Both the position numbers and the translations under genes were made by a program. The notes beneath the pieces were generated by a model. It was not told the origin of the DNA. It was given only the letters and a program-made list of their open reading frames with translations, and ran no database searches. Of a stretch of DNA of 64,000 nucleotides, positions 1-8,468 are shown one piece after another; position 1 is the first letter of the stretch, and each line of letters starts with the position of its first letter. The DNA is from Spongiivirga sp046524175. GTDB lineage: Bacteria > Bacteroidota > Bacteroidia > Flavobacteriales > Flavobacteriaceae. Location of the stretch: the NCBI RefSeq assembly GCF_046524175.1, contig NZ_JBEFZF010000002.1:310001-374000 (forward strand). The letters are read 5' to 3'.

Positions 1-1
1 T

Positions 2-253
2 GCCTACAATGTAAGTCCAGAGTGGTATTCTCATCAATTAAAAATTGCGTGGAATATGACTACCGATCAAGTTTTTACCTATTTAAATAATACTAGAGGT
101 TTAATGCTGCTAAATGTTATAACTCTTAAAGCATTGATTCTGGAAATGTTTACTGTAAATTTAAACTTTGCTTTTGCAACCCCTGGTGGGGCATCGGCAC
201 TTCCAACTTTTTGTAATGGAGTCCCATTTGTAAAAGCACAATATTGTGAATGA
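2..253 (+). CDS. Hypothetical protein, 3' end only
   Basis: The reading frame is open from the left edge of the window to a TGA at 251-253, so this is the last roughly 83 codons of a gene that starts outside. An internal ATG at 56 is probably not the true start, because the frame has no stop before it. The visible tail is rich in hydrophobic and polar residues and ends in a Cys-containing stretch (PTFCNGVPFVKAQYCE). I recognise no family. The stop overlaps the start of the next gene by 8 bases, which suggests the two are co-transcribed. Confidence 0.5.
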   Translation, partial: AYNVSPEWYSHQLKIAWNMTTDQVFTYLNNTRGLMLLNVITLKALILEMFTVNLNFAFATPGGASALPTFCNGVPFVKAQYCE

Positions 254-1175
254 ATTAAATAAGGTTTTTTTGTTCTTTTATTCCTTTAACCTCTTCGAAA
301 TTTTTAAAAGCGAAACTTTTTCTATTAGAAATCGGATAGGAAAGTTTATATTAATGATAAATATTATGCCTTGGTTAGTATGTGGGCAAGAACAAGAAAG
401 TAAATTGAACATTTCAAGTAATAACATTTCATCCACCTTAGTTAATATTTCTATTTCTAAAGATCATTCAGTTTATGTAAATAACATGAAAATTGAGTTT
501 TATCATGAGATAACATCATTAGTAAGTAAAATGAAACCTTTACAGATTATTTCTTTAAAATCTGTAATAACAGGGCATCCTAAAGTTGATTATCAAGTAG
601 TAGATAACATTAAAGAGGAATTAGGTCGATTTTTGATCTCATCCTTAGTCGAATATAATATAGAAGGTAATAAAGATTACAGTTCATTTGGTTTTATCGA
701 TGGAACTACATTAAATCATTTTAGTGCCGATTACGTTGGACCTTTAGAAGGTAAGAAAATTGAATATACAATAAGCGATAATTCTTCTATAAGTGCAATA
801 TTGAGCGAAGAGGATGTTGTTAAAAATTCGTTCAGAGACAAACTTTATAATCTGGAAATAAAGGATATAAAGAAAACAGCTTCAATGTTTAATATTGCGA
901 ATATTACAGTTTTACCAAAGTCCAGAATATTGTTCGAATCTCAAATTTTTTTAGTGGATAATTTAAATCTATTTAATAGACTTATGTTTAACTACGATTT
1001 TATTTTAGTTCGATTTGATAGAAATATAAATTATAAAGAATATTTAGAATATTTGGATGTTAAGAATAGTTTGGTTAAATCCGCTTTGAAGCAAAATCCT
1101 TCTTCCGTTGGGAATTTTTTGGAGGTTTCAAATAGACTCTCTCAAAAACTGTTGAATGCTGGAATAGATATTTAA
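246..1175 (+). CDS. Hypothetical exported or membrane-anchored protein, faint ExbD-like region
   Basis: A 309-residue frame with a GTG start overlapping the preceding stop; an ATG at 354 is an alternative. Residues about 1-46 contain two hydrophobic stretches separated by basic residues, compatible with a signal anchor. Residues about 65-135 show the pattern of a short beta strand, a charged turn with VYVNN, a helix, then VDYQVVDNIKEELGR. This is reminiscent of the periplasmic domain of ExbD/TolR proteins, but it is weak and based on pattern only. The remainder is not recognised. The base composition is very AT-rich. The gene converges with the ABC ATPase gene downstream. Confidence 0.5.
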   Translation: MNELNKVFLFFYSFNLFEIFKSETFSIRNRIGKFILMINIMPWLVCGQEQESKLNISSNNISSTLVNISISKDHSVYVNNMKIEFYHEITSLVSKMKPLQIISLKSVITGHPKVDYQVVDNIKEELGRFLISSLVEYNIEGNKDYSSFGFIDGTTLNHFSADYVGPLEGKKIEYTISDNSSISAILSEEDVVKNSFRDKLYNLEIKDIKKTASMFNIANITVLPKSRILFESQIFLVDNLNLFNRLMFNYDFILVRFDRNINYKEYLEYLDVKNSLVKSALKQNPSSVGNFLEVSNRLSQKLLNAGIDI

Positions 1176-1207
1176 TTACTTAAATTAAGATTTATAGCTC
1201 AACTTTT

Positions 1208-2191
1208 TTATGAAGAAATTCGTTTCAAAATTTTTCCTTTGGAAGTATATAATGAGCATATAGTTTTGCTGTTCAAAGATTTTTTATGAAAAAAGAACAC
1301 CGTCTTTTTATTAAATTTCGATTTAATTAGGTAGCGATCACCCCGGTAGTACGATTGTATCACCTCAACCTCTAAGGTCCCCACTTTAGATTTTCGTAGG
1401 TCGTGCGGATAACAAAAAAAACGTTTCTTCTTTAATTCTTTAGGAACTTCGCCTTTCCATACATCACTTACGTTTAACTCGTTTACTTCTCCAAAAAGTA
1501 GAGCCGTATAGCGATCGGTTGGTTTTTCATATAATTTTTTTGGCGAGTTTAGCGCCTTTATTTCACCATCTTTTAGTACAATAGTCGTATCTGAATAGGA
1601 TAATGCATCGGTCATGTCGTGTGTAGCAACAAAGCACATAATATGCTCTTTTTTTAAATACGCAAAAAGCGACCTTCGCAAACTGTTTTTTAAAAAATGA
1701 TCCACTTGATTAAAAGGTTCATCGAGTAATAATACTTCAGGTTTTGTCGCTAAGGCTTTTGCCAAGGCAACTCGTTGTTGTTGTCCGCCACTAAGATTCT
1801 TCACCTTTGTGTCCGCAAAATTTTCAAGCTGCATAATTTGTATTAATTCTTGTACTCGCGCCTCTCCTTTTTTATCTTCTCTCGCAAAATAAGTTCCAAT
1901 ATTTTCAGCTACCGAAGTAAAGGGCATCAACTCAAAATCTTGTGCCACATATTTCATAAAAGGGTGTCCTGGAATCAAATTGAAATCAGGACCTAGAAGC
2001 GCTTCATCATTCCAAGTAATCTTTCCATCTTTTAGTTGAAGTAATCCGTAAATGGCCTTTAGCAAGGTACTTTTTCCTGATCCGCTTTCCCCAATAATAG
2101 ACAAATGTTCTCCTTTACTGGCGGTAAAGCTGATGTTTTTTAGTGTGTTTTTTTCCTGATATGCGAATGAAACATGATCTGCAACCAACAT
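1208..2191 (-). CDS. ABC transporter ATP-binding protein
   Basis: A 327-residue cytoplasmic ATPase that would power an ABC transporter. Visible motifs are Walker A GESGSGKST (residues about 34-42), the Q-loop region VAQDFEL, the ABC signature LSGGQQQR (133-140), Walker B VLLLDEP (153-159) and the switch histidine in VATHD. About 100 residues follow the ATPase core and look like the TOBE-type regulatory extension of PotA/MalK-like importers. No permease or binding protein is adjacent, so the partner and substrate cannot be named. The gene stands alone, followed by about 290 bp before the next gene. Confidence 0.85.
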   Translation of the reverse strand: MLVADHVSFAYQEKNTLKNISFTASKGEHLSIIGESGSGKSTLLKAIYGLLQLKDGKITWNDEALLGPDFNLIPGHPFMKYVAQDFELMPFTSVAENIGTYFAREDKKGEARVQELIQIMQLENFADTKVKNLSGGQQQRVALAKALATKPEVLLLDEPFNQVDHFLKNSLRRSLFAYLKKEHIMCFVATHDMTDALSYSDTTIVLKDGEIKALNSPKKLYEKPTDRYTALLFGEVNELNVSDVWKGEVPKELKKKRFFCYPHDLRKSKVGTLEVEVIQSYYRGDRYLIKSKFNKKTVFFFHKKSLNSKTICSLYTSKGKILKRISS

Positions 2192-2269
2192 AAAAGATGA
2201 AGTTTATACCAGTAAAAATAGGGAGTAGAACTAGCCAGATCTGACTTTAGTTAAAATAGAATGAACAAA

Positions 2270-2484
2270 GTTATACAGTCTAGTATTCAGTCTTCAGCTA
2301 GCAGTCTTCAGTATTTTCAAAAAATATGTGCTCCTACCTTTTTATAAAAGGAAGAAGATTTTTGGAGCCCTTGTTGGTAACAAAATCAGAGGGATTTCAC
2401 TTCCTACTAACAGGGAAGCTTCGTTAAGTCAAATTCCAAATTCTACTGCCAACTGCGGACTGTCAACTGAATACTGAAAAACTA
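2270..2484. repeat. Imperfect CAGTCTTCAG-type intergenic repeats
   Basis: The gap between the ABC ATPase and the peptidase gene contains two nearby copies of CAGTCTTCAG (around 2287-2312). Near the other end are strings such as AACTGAATACTGAAAAACT that run roughly in the opposite orientation. Together they form an imperfect inverted pair around a roughly 120-bp spacer. Short degenerate repeats of this kind are common between flavobacterial genes. I see no gene and no mobility function here. Confidence 0.3.
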
Positions 2485-4632
2485 CCCCTTTACCTTTTCA
2501 TCTAATTTATTAGGTAATACTTCAAAACCCATATTGTACAAGGTAAAACCAAAAATATCAGCATATTGCTCGATCGTTTTACTAATAGGGGTGCCTGCAC
2601 CGTGGCCGGCATCAGTTTCAATACGGATTAAGGTCGGATTTTTTCCTGCTTGTTTATCCTGCAAAGCGGCTGCGAACTTAAAACTATGAGCCGGGACCAC
2701 ACGATCGTCATGATCTCCGGTGGTTACCAATGTAGCAGGATATTGCGTGCCCTCTTCAACATTATGCACAGGAGAATACCCTTTTAAATATTCGAACATT
2801 TCTTTAGAATCTTCTGCAGTACCATAATCATATGCCCAACCCGCTCCTGCAGTAAATGTATGGTATCGCAACATATCTAAAACACCAACAGCTGGTAGTG
2901 CTACTTTCATTAAATCTGGTCGTTGGGTCATGGTAGCACCGACTAAAAGCCCCCCGTTTGACCCACCTCGAATCGCTAAAAATTCAGGAGAGGTATAATT
3001 TTCTTTTATTAAATATTCCGCTGCGGCGATGAAATCATCAAACACGTTTTGCTTTTGCATCTTGGTGCCAGCATCATGCCATTTTTTACCATATTCGCCA
3101 CCACCTCTTAGGTTAGGTACAGCATAAATGCCACCTTGCTCCATCCAAACAGCATTTACTGAACTAAAACTTGGAGTTAAACTAATATCAAAGCCACCGT
3201 AACCGTACAAAATTGTAGGATTTTTACCGTTGAGCTCAATCCCTTTTTGATGGGTGATAATCATGGGTACTTTTGTGCCGTCTTTTGAAGTGTAAAATAC
3301 TTGCTTAGATTCATAGTTGTCAGGGTTAAAATCTATTTCAGGACTCCAATATTTGCTATAATCTCCGCTATCAGCATCGAACTTAAAAGTAGTTCCTGGT
3401 GTTTTGTAATTAGAAAAAGAGAAATACAATTCTTTTTGTTCTTTTTTACCGCCAAAACCACCAGCACTTCCTACACCCGGTAGTTTTACTTCTCGCACTA
3501 GCTTCCCTTCATAATCATATTGTAATACTTTGGAAATGGCATCTACCATGTATTCTGCAAAGAAATAGCCACCACCAGTACTTGGACTTAGTACGTTGTC
3601 TGTTTCAGGAATAAAATCAACCCAGTTTTCCGGTCTTGGATCAGATGCATCAACAGTCACGATTTTCTGGTTTGGTGCATTTAAATTGGTGACCATATAT
3701 AATTTGCTGTCAACATTTTCAATAACGTAGGTATCGCTGTCAGTATGGTTGAGTATAGTAATAAAATCAGAATTTGGTTTGGACAAATCCTTAATTAATA
3801 GTTTGTTTCCTGAAGTAGATACTCGGGGATAGATAATTAAATAACGATCATCTTCAGTTACACCAGCACCAATGTAACGATGTTTTTCTGAAGAGATTCC
3901 TCCATAGATTAATTGGTCTTCTTTCTGTGAAGTGCCCAGTTTATGATAGTATACTTTATGCTGATCAGTTTTTGCTGAAAGCTCACTTCCTTTAGGTTTA
4001 TCGTAGCTTGAATAGTAGAAGCCTTCATTTCCTTTCCAAGAAACACCGCTGAACTTAATATCAACTAAAGTATCTTCCTTTTGTTCAAGTGTTTCTACAT
4101 CAAAGATGATTACTTTTCTCCAGTCGCTTCCTCCTTCTGAAATTGAATAGGTTCCTATTTTACTATTTTTAGAAAAGCTTAGTCCTGCTAACGAGATGGT
4201 TCCATCATCGGAAAATTTATTGGGATCAATAAATACTGTCGCTTCTTCATCTCCTTTTTTACGATAGTAAACACTTTGGTTTTGCAGCCCATCATTTTTG
4301 CTAAAATAAGTGTAATCACCTTCGGTAAAAGGTGCAGATATGCGCTCGTAATTTAGTATATTCTCCAGGCGTGTTTTTAACGCTTCCCGATACGGTATTT
4401 TATTTAAATAACCGAATGTTACTTCATTTTGAGATTTTACCCAATTACCTGTTTCTTCACTCATGTCGTCTTCCAACCATCGATAGGGGTCAGCCACTTC
4501 ACTATCAAAATAGGTATCAATTACTGTGTCTTTTTTTGTTTCAGGATAGTTAACTGCCACTTGCTTATTTGAGTTTGAATTACAGGAAAATAGTAAGGCG
4601 GTTAACCCGCCAAGAAGAATTACATGTTTCAT
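2482..4632 (-). CDS. Prolyl oligopeptidase family serine peptidase (S9A), lipoprotein
   Basis: A 716-residue peptidase of the S9A family, which cleaves short proline-containing peptides on the C-terminal side of proline. The start MKHVILLGGLTALLFSC is a lipoprotein signal with the lipid-bearing Cys at residue 17, so the enzyme should sit in the periplasm or on the outer membrane. A beta-propeller region (about 70-430) precedes the alpha/beta hydrolase domain. The catalytic triad is readable: Ser558 in GGSNGG, Asp643 in DHDDRV and His677 in DAGHGAG. Length and order match the family. The gene is monocistronic. Confidence 0.95.
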   Translation of the reverse strand: MKHVILLGGLTALLFSCNSNSNKQVAVNYPETKKDTVIDTYFDSEVADPYRWLEDDMSEETGNWVKSQNEVTFGYLNKIPYREALKTRLENILNYERISAPFTEGDYTYFSKNDGLQNQSVYYRKKGDEEATVFIDPNKFSDDGTISLAGLSFSKNSKIGTYSISEGGSDWRKVIIFDVETLEQKEDTLVDIKFSGVSWKGNEGFYYSSYDKPKGSELSAKTDQHKVYYHKLGTSQKEDQLIYGGISSEKHRYIGAGVTEDDRYLIIYPRVSTSGNKLLIKDLSKPNSDFITILNHTDSDTYVIENVDSKLYMVTNLNAPNQKIVTVDASDPRPENWVDFIPETDNVLSPSTGGGYFFAEYMVDAISKVLQYDYEGKLVREVKLPGVGSAGGFGGKKEQKELYFSFSNYKTPGTTFKFDADSGDYSKYWSPEIDFNPDNYESKQVFYTSKDGTKVPMIITHQKGIELNGKNPTILYGYGGFDISLTPSFSSVNAVWMEQGGIYAVPNLRGGGEYGKKWHDAGTKMQKQNVFDDFIAAAEYLIKENYTSPEFLAIRGGSNGGLLVGATMTQRPDLMKVALPAVGVLDMLRYHTFTAGAGWAYDYGTAEDSKEMFEYLKGYSPVHNVEEGTQYPATLVTTGDHDDRVVPAHSFKFAAALQDKQAGKNPTLIRIETDAGHGAGTPISKTIEQYADIFGFTLYNMGFEVLPNKLDEKVKG

Positions 4633-4670
4633 GGTGTTTTGGATTGGTGTTTTTTCAAAAATATTATAAA

Positions 4671-4705
4671 AAAAACCCTAGGCTAGAAGGGCCTAGGGCT
4701 TTTAA
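4671..4705 (-). terminator. Rho-independent terminator of the DoxX-like gene
   Basis: A perfect 8-bp stem, CCCTAGGC (4676-4683) with GCCTAGGG (4691-4698), and a 7-base loop. Read on the minus strand it is followed by a run of at least eight T, directly downstream of the stop at 4725. It separates the DoxX-like gene from the peptidase gene. Confidence 0.85.
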
Positions 4706-4724
4706 CAATTATTTAAGGAGTGCG

Positions 4725-5102
4725 TTATGAAAACAGTCCTTTAAATTTATGCCAATAGGCATATGTTAATGCTATTTGTAAAATCAATACTAAAGACGAC
4801 GGTCCTTCAAGTCCGGCGGGATCTAAGACCGCATGAAATAAGAAAATATTAACCACCATTGGTGCTAATAATACTAATGCAAATGGTACTGCTTTATTAA
4901 TGATCAATAATACACCAGCGACAACATAAATAATACCCATTAGCTCCCACATAAAGCCTGAATTGATAATTGCACCTATTAAGCTTCCTGCTTCTGCTCC
5001 TAATTCAGGGTTTGGTAAAAACCCTCCGAATTTATTGGCTCCGAAAACCACGAATATCAGTCCCATCAAGATACGTAGGGCCATTGTTAACCTCGAATTC
5101 AT
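4725..5102 (-). CDS. DoxX-like small membrane protein
   Basis: About 125 residues from the ATG at 5102 (MNSRLTMALRILMGL), preferred over a longer frame from 5189 whose first 29 residues are polar and unlike the family. Four hydrophobic helices are visible, with the typical first helix RILMGLIFVVFGANKFGGF, as in DoxX/DoxD-like membrane proteins. The exact function of most family members is unknown; some are linked to redox or thiosulfate metabolism. It is followed by a clear terminator. Confidence 0.75.
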   Translation of the reverse strand: MNSRLTMALRILMGLIFVVFGANKFGGFLPNPELGAEAGSLIGAIINSGFMWELMGIIYVVAGVLLIINKAVPFALVLLAPMVVNIFLFHAVLDPAGLEGPSSLVLILQIALTYAYWHKFKGLFS

Positions 5103-5236
5103 AATTTGTTTTAAATTTTGGTCAATACTTAAAGTTAGACGAAAATTATGAAATGAACTTTCAGAATAGTTTTGGGAACATGTTTTCAACGGAGGACAAA
5201 CAAGATTCTAGAGCCTTGTTTTTCTTTTTAAATGGT

Positions 5237-5260
5237 AAAAAACAACTTTCTTTTAGTTGT
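5237..5260 (-). terminator. Terminator of the TSP3-repeat lipoprotein gene
   Basis: Stem ACAACT (5242-5247) with AGTTGT (5255-5260). On the minus strand it is followed by a T run from the A tract at 5237-5241. It overlaps the stop codon region of the gene ending at 5253. Confidence 0.6.
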
Positions 5261-5975
5261 CGGGATCCTCGTTATCTGGGACACCATCATTGTCGTCATC
5301 AGTGTCTGTATTATCCGGATTTCCGTCATTGTCATCATCAGTATCAGTACTATCTCCTACGCCATCATTATCGTCGTCCCAGTCAAACTTATTGTCAATT
5401 CCATCGTTATCGAAATCAGAATCCCCTCCCCAAATATCTCTATCTGGTCCAACATCATCAAAACCAGTTATTGCTGCAATATAGCAGTTCCTAATAGTTG
5501 GGCTTACCTTCCGAGGAAGGTAGCATGTTTCAATTACTCCACTAGATCTAGTAACCTGAGAAATTACAAGCTCAATTTTACCATAATTTCTATCGGCATT
5601 TTCAAAAATCAGTGTATTGTTAGACACATTTTGGTTTGCAGGAATAGTAACGATTGCAGCATCTATTAAGTACCATGTTCCACTAATTCGTTTTGCAGCA
5701 TATACCTCTACATTTCGATCGTAACTTACAGTGTGAGTACCAGAAGAGACATAAACCGAATATGTGTCGTATGACTGACCTTGAACAATGCAGAAGTTTT
5801 CAATGACTAATCCAGGTGTTAAGAATTTTTGAGAACAACTAACAGGTGGAGGAAGGTTACTAGGATCAATAAAACCTTTATGGGCTTCTAGGGTTTCATC
5901 TAGCTGATTTTCATCTTGAGTTGAACATCCGAATAAGGTAATAGTAATCAAACAATACATTGAGAATTTTAACAT
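5253..5975 (-). CDS. Lipoprotein with C-terminal thrombospondin type 3 calcium-binding repeats
   Basis: A 240-residue exported protein. The N-terminus MLKFSMYCLITITLFGCS is a lipoprotein signal with Cys17. The middle (about 40-180) is a beta-rich domain with several cysteines and no recognised family. Residues about 190-240 are repeated D-x-D-x-D-G loops (DNDGID, DDDNDG, TDTDDDNDG), the calcium-binding thrombospondin type 3 repeat often found in Bacteroidota surface proteins. It ends abruptly in the repeats with no visible secretion domain after them. Its role is unknown. Confidence 0.8.
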   Translation of the reverse strand: MLKFSMYCLITITLFGCSTQDENQLDETLEAHKGFIDPSNLPPPVSCSQKFLTPGLVIENFCIVQGQSYDTYSVYVSSGTHTVSYDRNVEVYAAKRISGTWYLIDAAIVTIPANQNVSNNTLIFENADRNYGKIELVISQVTRSSGVIETCYLPRKVSPTIRNCYIAAITGFDDVGPDRDIWGGDSDFDNDGIDNKFDWDDDNDGVGDSTDTDDDNDGNPDNTDTDDDNDGVPDNEDPDN

Positions 5976-6092
5976 AACTTCAAAAGATTAAATATTAGTC
6001 TTTTAAAGGTAATGATAATTTTCAAAAATGAGATTAAATTCTATAATATTTAGTAAATATTATGACTTAATAAAATCATTTGCACACAGATA

Positions 6093-7097
6093 TTAGCTCA
6101 CCAAAGCTTTAATTAATTGTTTTTCTACTAAGTATTCGGCTATTTGCACTGCGTTAGTTGCCGCACCTTTTCTAAGGTTATCGGCGACGATCCACATATT
6201 TAATGTATTTGGTTGGGTTTCATCACGTCGAATTCTACCCACAAAAACATCATCTTTATCATGTGCATAAATTGGCATCGGATAGGTATTTGTATCCGGA
6301 TTATCTTGAACCACAATTCCTGGCGTTTCATGCAATAATTTTCTAACTTCAGTTAAGTCAAAATCATTTTCAAACTCTACATTAACTGATTCTGAATGCC
6401 CACCTGCTGTGGGAATACGAACGGCCGTTGCACTTACAGAAAAGGTCTTGTCATTTAAGATTTTTTGAGGTTCACGAGCCAATTTCATTTCTTCTTTAGT
6501 ATATCCATTTTCTTCAAAAACATCACAATGCGGTAGTGCGTTTCTATTGATGGGATACGGATATGCCATTTCACCTTTAACTCCAGCAATTTCATTATCC
6601 AATTGTTGAACTGCTTTAACCCCTGTACCAGAAACTGATTGATAGGTGGAAACAACAACACGTTTCATTGTGTACTGTTTGTGTAAAGGCGCCAATGCTA
6701 GTACCATTTGAATAGTAGAGCAGTTAGGGTTTGCAATGATTTTATCTTCAGTAGTCAACTCGTTTGCATTAATTTCGGGGACCACTAATTTTTTAGTAGG
6801 ATCCATTCTCCAGGCTGATGAATTATCAATCACAGTGGTGCCAACTTCGGCAAATTTTGGAGCCCACTCAAGCGATGTTCCTCCTCCAGCAGAAAAAATG
6901 GCAATGTCTGGAAGCATATCAATTGCCGTTTGCATTCCGACAATAGTATAAGGATCATTTTTATAAATAACCTGTTTTCCAATTGAGCGCTCAGAAGCGA
7001 CAGGAATTAATTCAGTAATCAGAAAATTACGCTCCGCCAGTACTTTTAACATGACCTCGCCTACCATGCCGGTAGCGCCTACAACAGCTACTTTCAT
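6093..7097 (-). CDS. asd: Aspartate-semialdehyde dehydrogenase
   Basis: A 334-residue enzyme that reduces aspartyl phosphate to aspartate semialdehyde with NADPH, in the shared branch to lysine, threonine and methionine. The N-terminal Rossmann motif VGATGMVG, the catalytic Cys126 in NPNCSTIQM, the following STYQSVSGTG segment and the late GGHSESVNVEFE segment with its histidine are all present. Length is normal. The upstream region carries a perfect AT-rich palindrome (7208-7230) that could be an operator. Confidence 0.95.
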   Translation of the reverse strand: MKVAVVGATGMVGEVMLKVLAERNFLITELIPVASERSIGKQVIYKNDPYTIVGMQTAIDMLPDIAIFSAGGGTSLEWAPKFAEVGTTVIDNSSAWRMDPTKKLVVPEINANELTTEDKIIANPNCSTIQMVLALAPLHKQYTMKRVVVSTYQSVSGTGVKAVQQLDNEIAGVKGEMAYPYPINRNALPHCDVFEENGYTKEEMKLAREPQKILNDKTFSVSATAVRIPTAGGHSESVNVEFENDFDLTEVRKLLHETPGIVVQDNPDTNTYPMPIYAHDKDDVFVGRIRRDETQPNTLNMWIVADNLRKGAATNAVQIAEYLVEKQLIKALVS

Positions 7098-7207
7098 CTG
7101 CTTAAAATCTAAATTGTTAATATCGTTCCTTTTAGAGGAACTTAAAATTGAGCGCCAAAGTTACATATTAATAACGTTGGTATAGAGGGAAATATTAAAA
7201 TTATCAA

Positions 7208-7230
7208 TTTTATAACAATTTGTTATAAAA
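7208..7230. promoter_or_regulatory. AT-rich perfect palindrome upstream of asd
   Basis: TTTTATAACAA and its exact reverse complement TTGTTATAAAA flank a single central T. It lies about 110 bp upstream of the asd start, within the gap to the YCII lipoprotein gene. It is a candidate operator; it differs from the TTAA arrays found in the catabolic cluster. Confidence 0.4.
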
Positions 7231-7291
7231 ATATATTTATCGTCAATTTTGACATAGATAACGCCAGTAAATCTGACAATGTTGTAGTTAA

Positions 7292-7789
7292 TTACCTTAA
7301 AGGGAAGCCTTTTCCTGCCCACCAGGGTTTTACTTCTATCACCAATCTTCCTGCTTTTACCATTGGGTCTGAGTTGGCAAGGCTATCAGCCATTGCAAAG
7401 GTAGGAACATTGTAAATAGTAATGCCTCGTAGTTCACCATCATCACCCATGGGTCCAGAGATATCAGCATATCCAAGTTGATACATTTTACCCAGATGAG
7501 CCATGTGCAGTGCTTGAAGACTATCAGCCACCTCCTTTGATTGAGAGCGATTGGGGCCGCTTTTCAAAAAAGCGATAAAATACTGTTGCATGATCACGGT
7601 ATCCTTTGTTTCCTCATCGACATAGTCAAATATTTGAAAGCCTTTATCGACCAGCTCTTTTTTTATTTCTGCTGTCGACTTCTTTTGTGCGCTTCGCACT
7701 TCGATTGGTTTTCGTGCTATATCCGTTTGTTGATTGGTGCAACTTGCCATGATAAAGATGACAGCCAAAGTGAAAAAAGTAGTTCGCAT
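7292..7789 (-). CDS. YCII-domain lipoprotein
   Basis: 165 residues with a lipoprotein signal (MRTTFFTLAVIFIMASC, Cys17). From about residue 68 it shows a YCII-type ferredoxin-like fold: QYFIAFLKSGPNRSQ, then HMAHLGKMYQLGYADISGP, then the FAMADSLANSDPMVKAGRLVIEVKPW ending typical of the family. YCII domains are small putative catalytic or binding modules related to muconolactone isomerase-like folds. The role of this exported version is unknown. Its start is only one base from the stop of the CYTH gene, so the two are probably co-transcribed. Confidence 0.75.
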   Translation of the reverse strand: MRTTFFTLAVIFIMASCTNQQTDIARKPIEVRSAQKKSTAEIKKELVDKGFQIFDYVDEETKDTVIMQQYFIAFLKSGPNRSQSKEVADSLQALHMAHLGKMYQLGYADISGPMGDDGELRGITIYNVPTFAMADSLANSDPMVKAGRLVIEVKPWWAGKGFPLR

Positions 7790-7790
7790 A

Positions 7791-8261
7791 TTACCAGTTT
7801 TTAAATGGGTGTTGACTTAATCGTGAGTTATAATATTTTGTATCACCAGTAACTTCTTTGCCAAGCCAACTAGGAGTTTCATATGAATCATTTTCGTTTT
7901 CCAATTCAATTTCCGCAAGTATTAATCCCTCATTTTCCCCTTCAAAAATATCGACCTCGTAAAGATATTTTCCTACTGGGATTTCATATCTTGTTTTGTC
8001 GATTATGCCGGGAAGACATAGTTTTAGCAAGGATTCGGCCTCATTAATCGAAATCTCCTTTTCCCATTCAAATCGCGTCGTTCCATTTTTATTCGAAGCT
8101 CCTTTTATGGTGATTATTCCTTTATCTTCTATAATTCGAATGCGGACAGTCCGAGAGGGGTCATTGTTTAAAAAGCCTTGAACAATTCTGAATTTACCAG
8201 AAGCTTGCCCAATAAATTCATTGGAATTGACTAAAAATTTCCGTTCTATTTCCTGACTCAA
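7791..8261 (-). CDS. CYTH-domain protein (triphosphate tunnel metalloenzyme)
   Basis: 156 residues beginning MSQEIERKFLV, which contains the ExExK motif that binds metal and triphosphate in CYTH enzymes. Alternating strands rich in Arg, Lys and Glu follow (RTVRIRII, ITIKGA, RFEWEKEI, KTRYEI, YEVDIFEGE, LAEIELE), as expected for the beta tunnel. Bacterial members are usually inorganic triphosphatases, more rarely class IV adenylate cyclases; sequence alone does not separate these. Length fits the family. Confidence 0.85.
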   Translation of the reverse strand: MSQEIERKFLVNSNEFIGQASGKFRIVQGFLNNDPSRTVRIRIIEDKGIITIKGASNKNGTTRFEWEKEISINEAESLLKLCLPGIIDKTRYEIPVGKYLYEVDIFEGENEGLILAEIELENENDSYETPSWLGKEVTGDTKYYNSRLSQHPFKNW

Positions 8262-8367
8262 ACTATGTAATTTTATTTAAATATATAATAATCTTGACTT
8301 AGAGTAGAAACTAGTAAAATTAAGATTGGATATTCAATAGGATAATGATACATTTGGAAACCTAATT

Positions 8368-8447
8368 GGGGATGTAGCTCAGCTGGCTACCCGCCCGTAC
8401 CGAACGGCACGTTCGGGCGGGGAGTGCTTGACCACAAGTCAAGATGC
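8368..8447 (+). pseudogene. Degenerate tRNA-Ala copy interrupted by a GC-rich palindrome
   Basis: The 22 bases at 8368-8389 are identical to the 5' end of the intact tRNA-Ala at 8702 (GGGGATGTAGCTCAGCTGGC and the next two bases). At the D-loop a GC-rich palindrome (8390-8421) is inserted. The copy then resumes as GAGTGCTTGACCACAAGTCAAG, which matches the anticodon arm stems of the intact gene but has a changed loop. No T arm or 3' acceptor strand follows. It cannot fold as a functional tRNA. It and the intact tRNA flank the GIY-YIG gene. Confidence 0.7.
8390..8422. repeat. GC-rich REP-like palindrome inside the tRNA remnant
   Basis: A 33-base GC-rich element in AT-rich surroundings. CCGAACG (8400-8406) pairs with CGTTCGG (8410-8416) around GCA, and the outer CCCGCCCG can pair with CGGGCGGG. 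The sharp composition change and the exact interruption of a tRNA copy suggest an inserted mobile palindrome of the REP/miniature type. Confidence 0.55.
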
Positions 8448-8468
8448 CTATAAGTTCATTAAAATTAA

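Noticed and set aside
5253..5669. Long plus-strand frames antisense to the TSP3-repeat lipoprotein.
   Set aside because: They are mirror frames of the repetitive Asp/Gly-rich coding sequence, with low-complexity translations and no start context.
8368..8447. A second functional tRNA.
   Set aside because: The D-loop holds a 33-base GC-rich insert, the anticodon loop is changed and there is no T arm or 3' acceptor strand.
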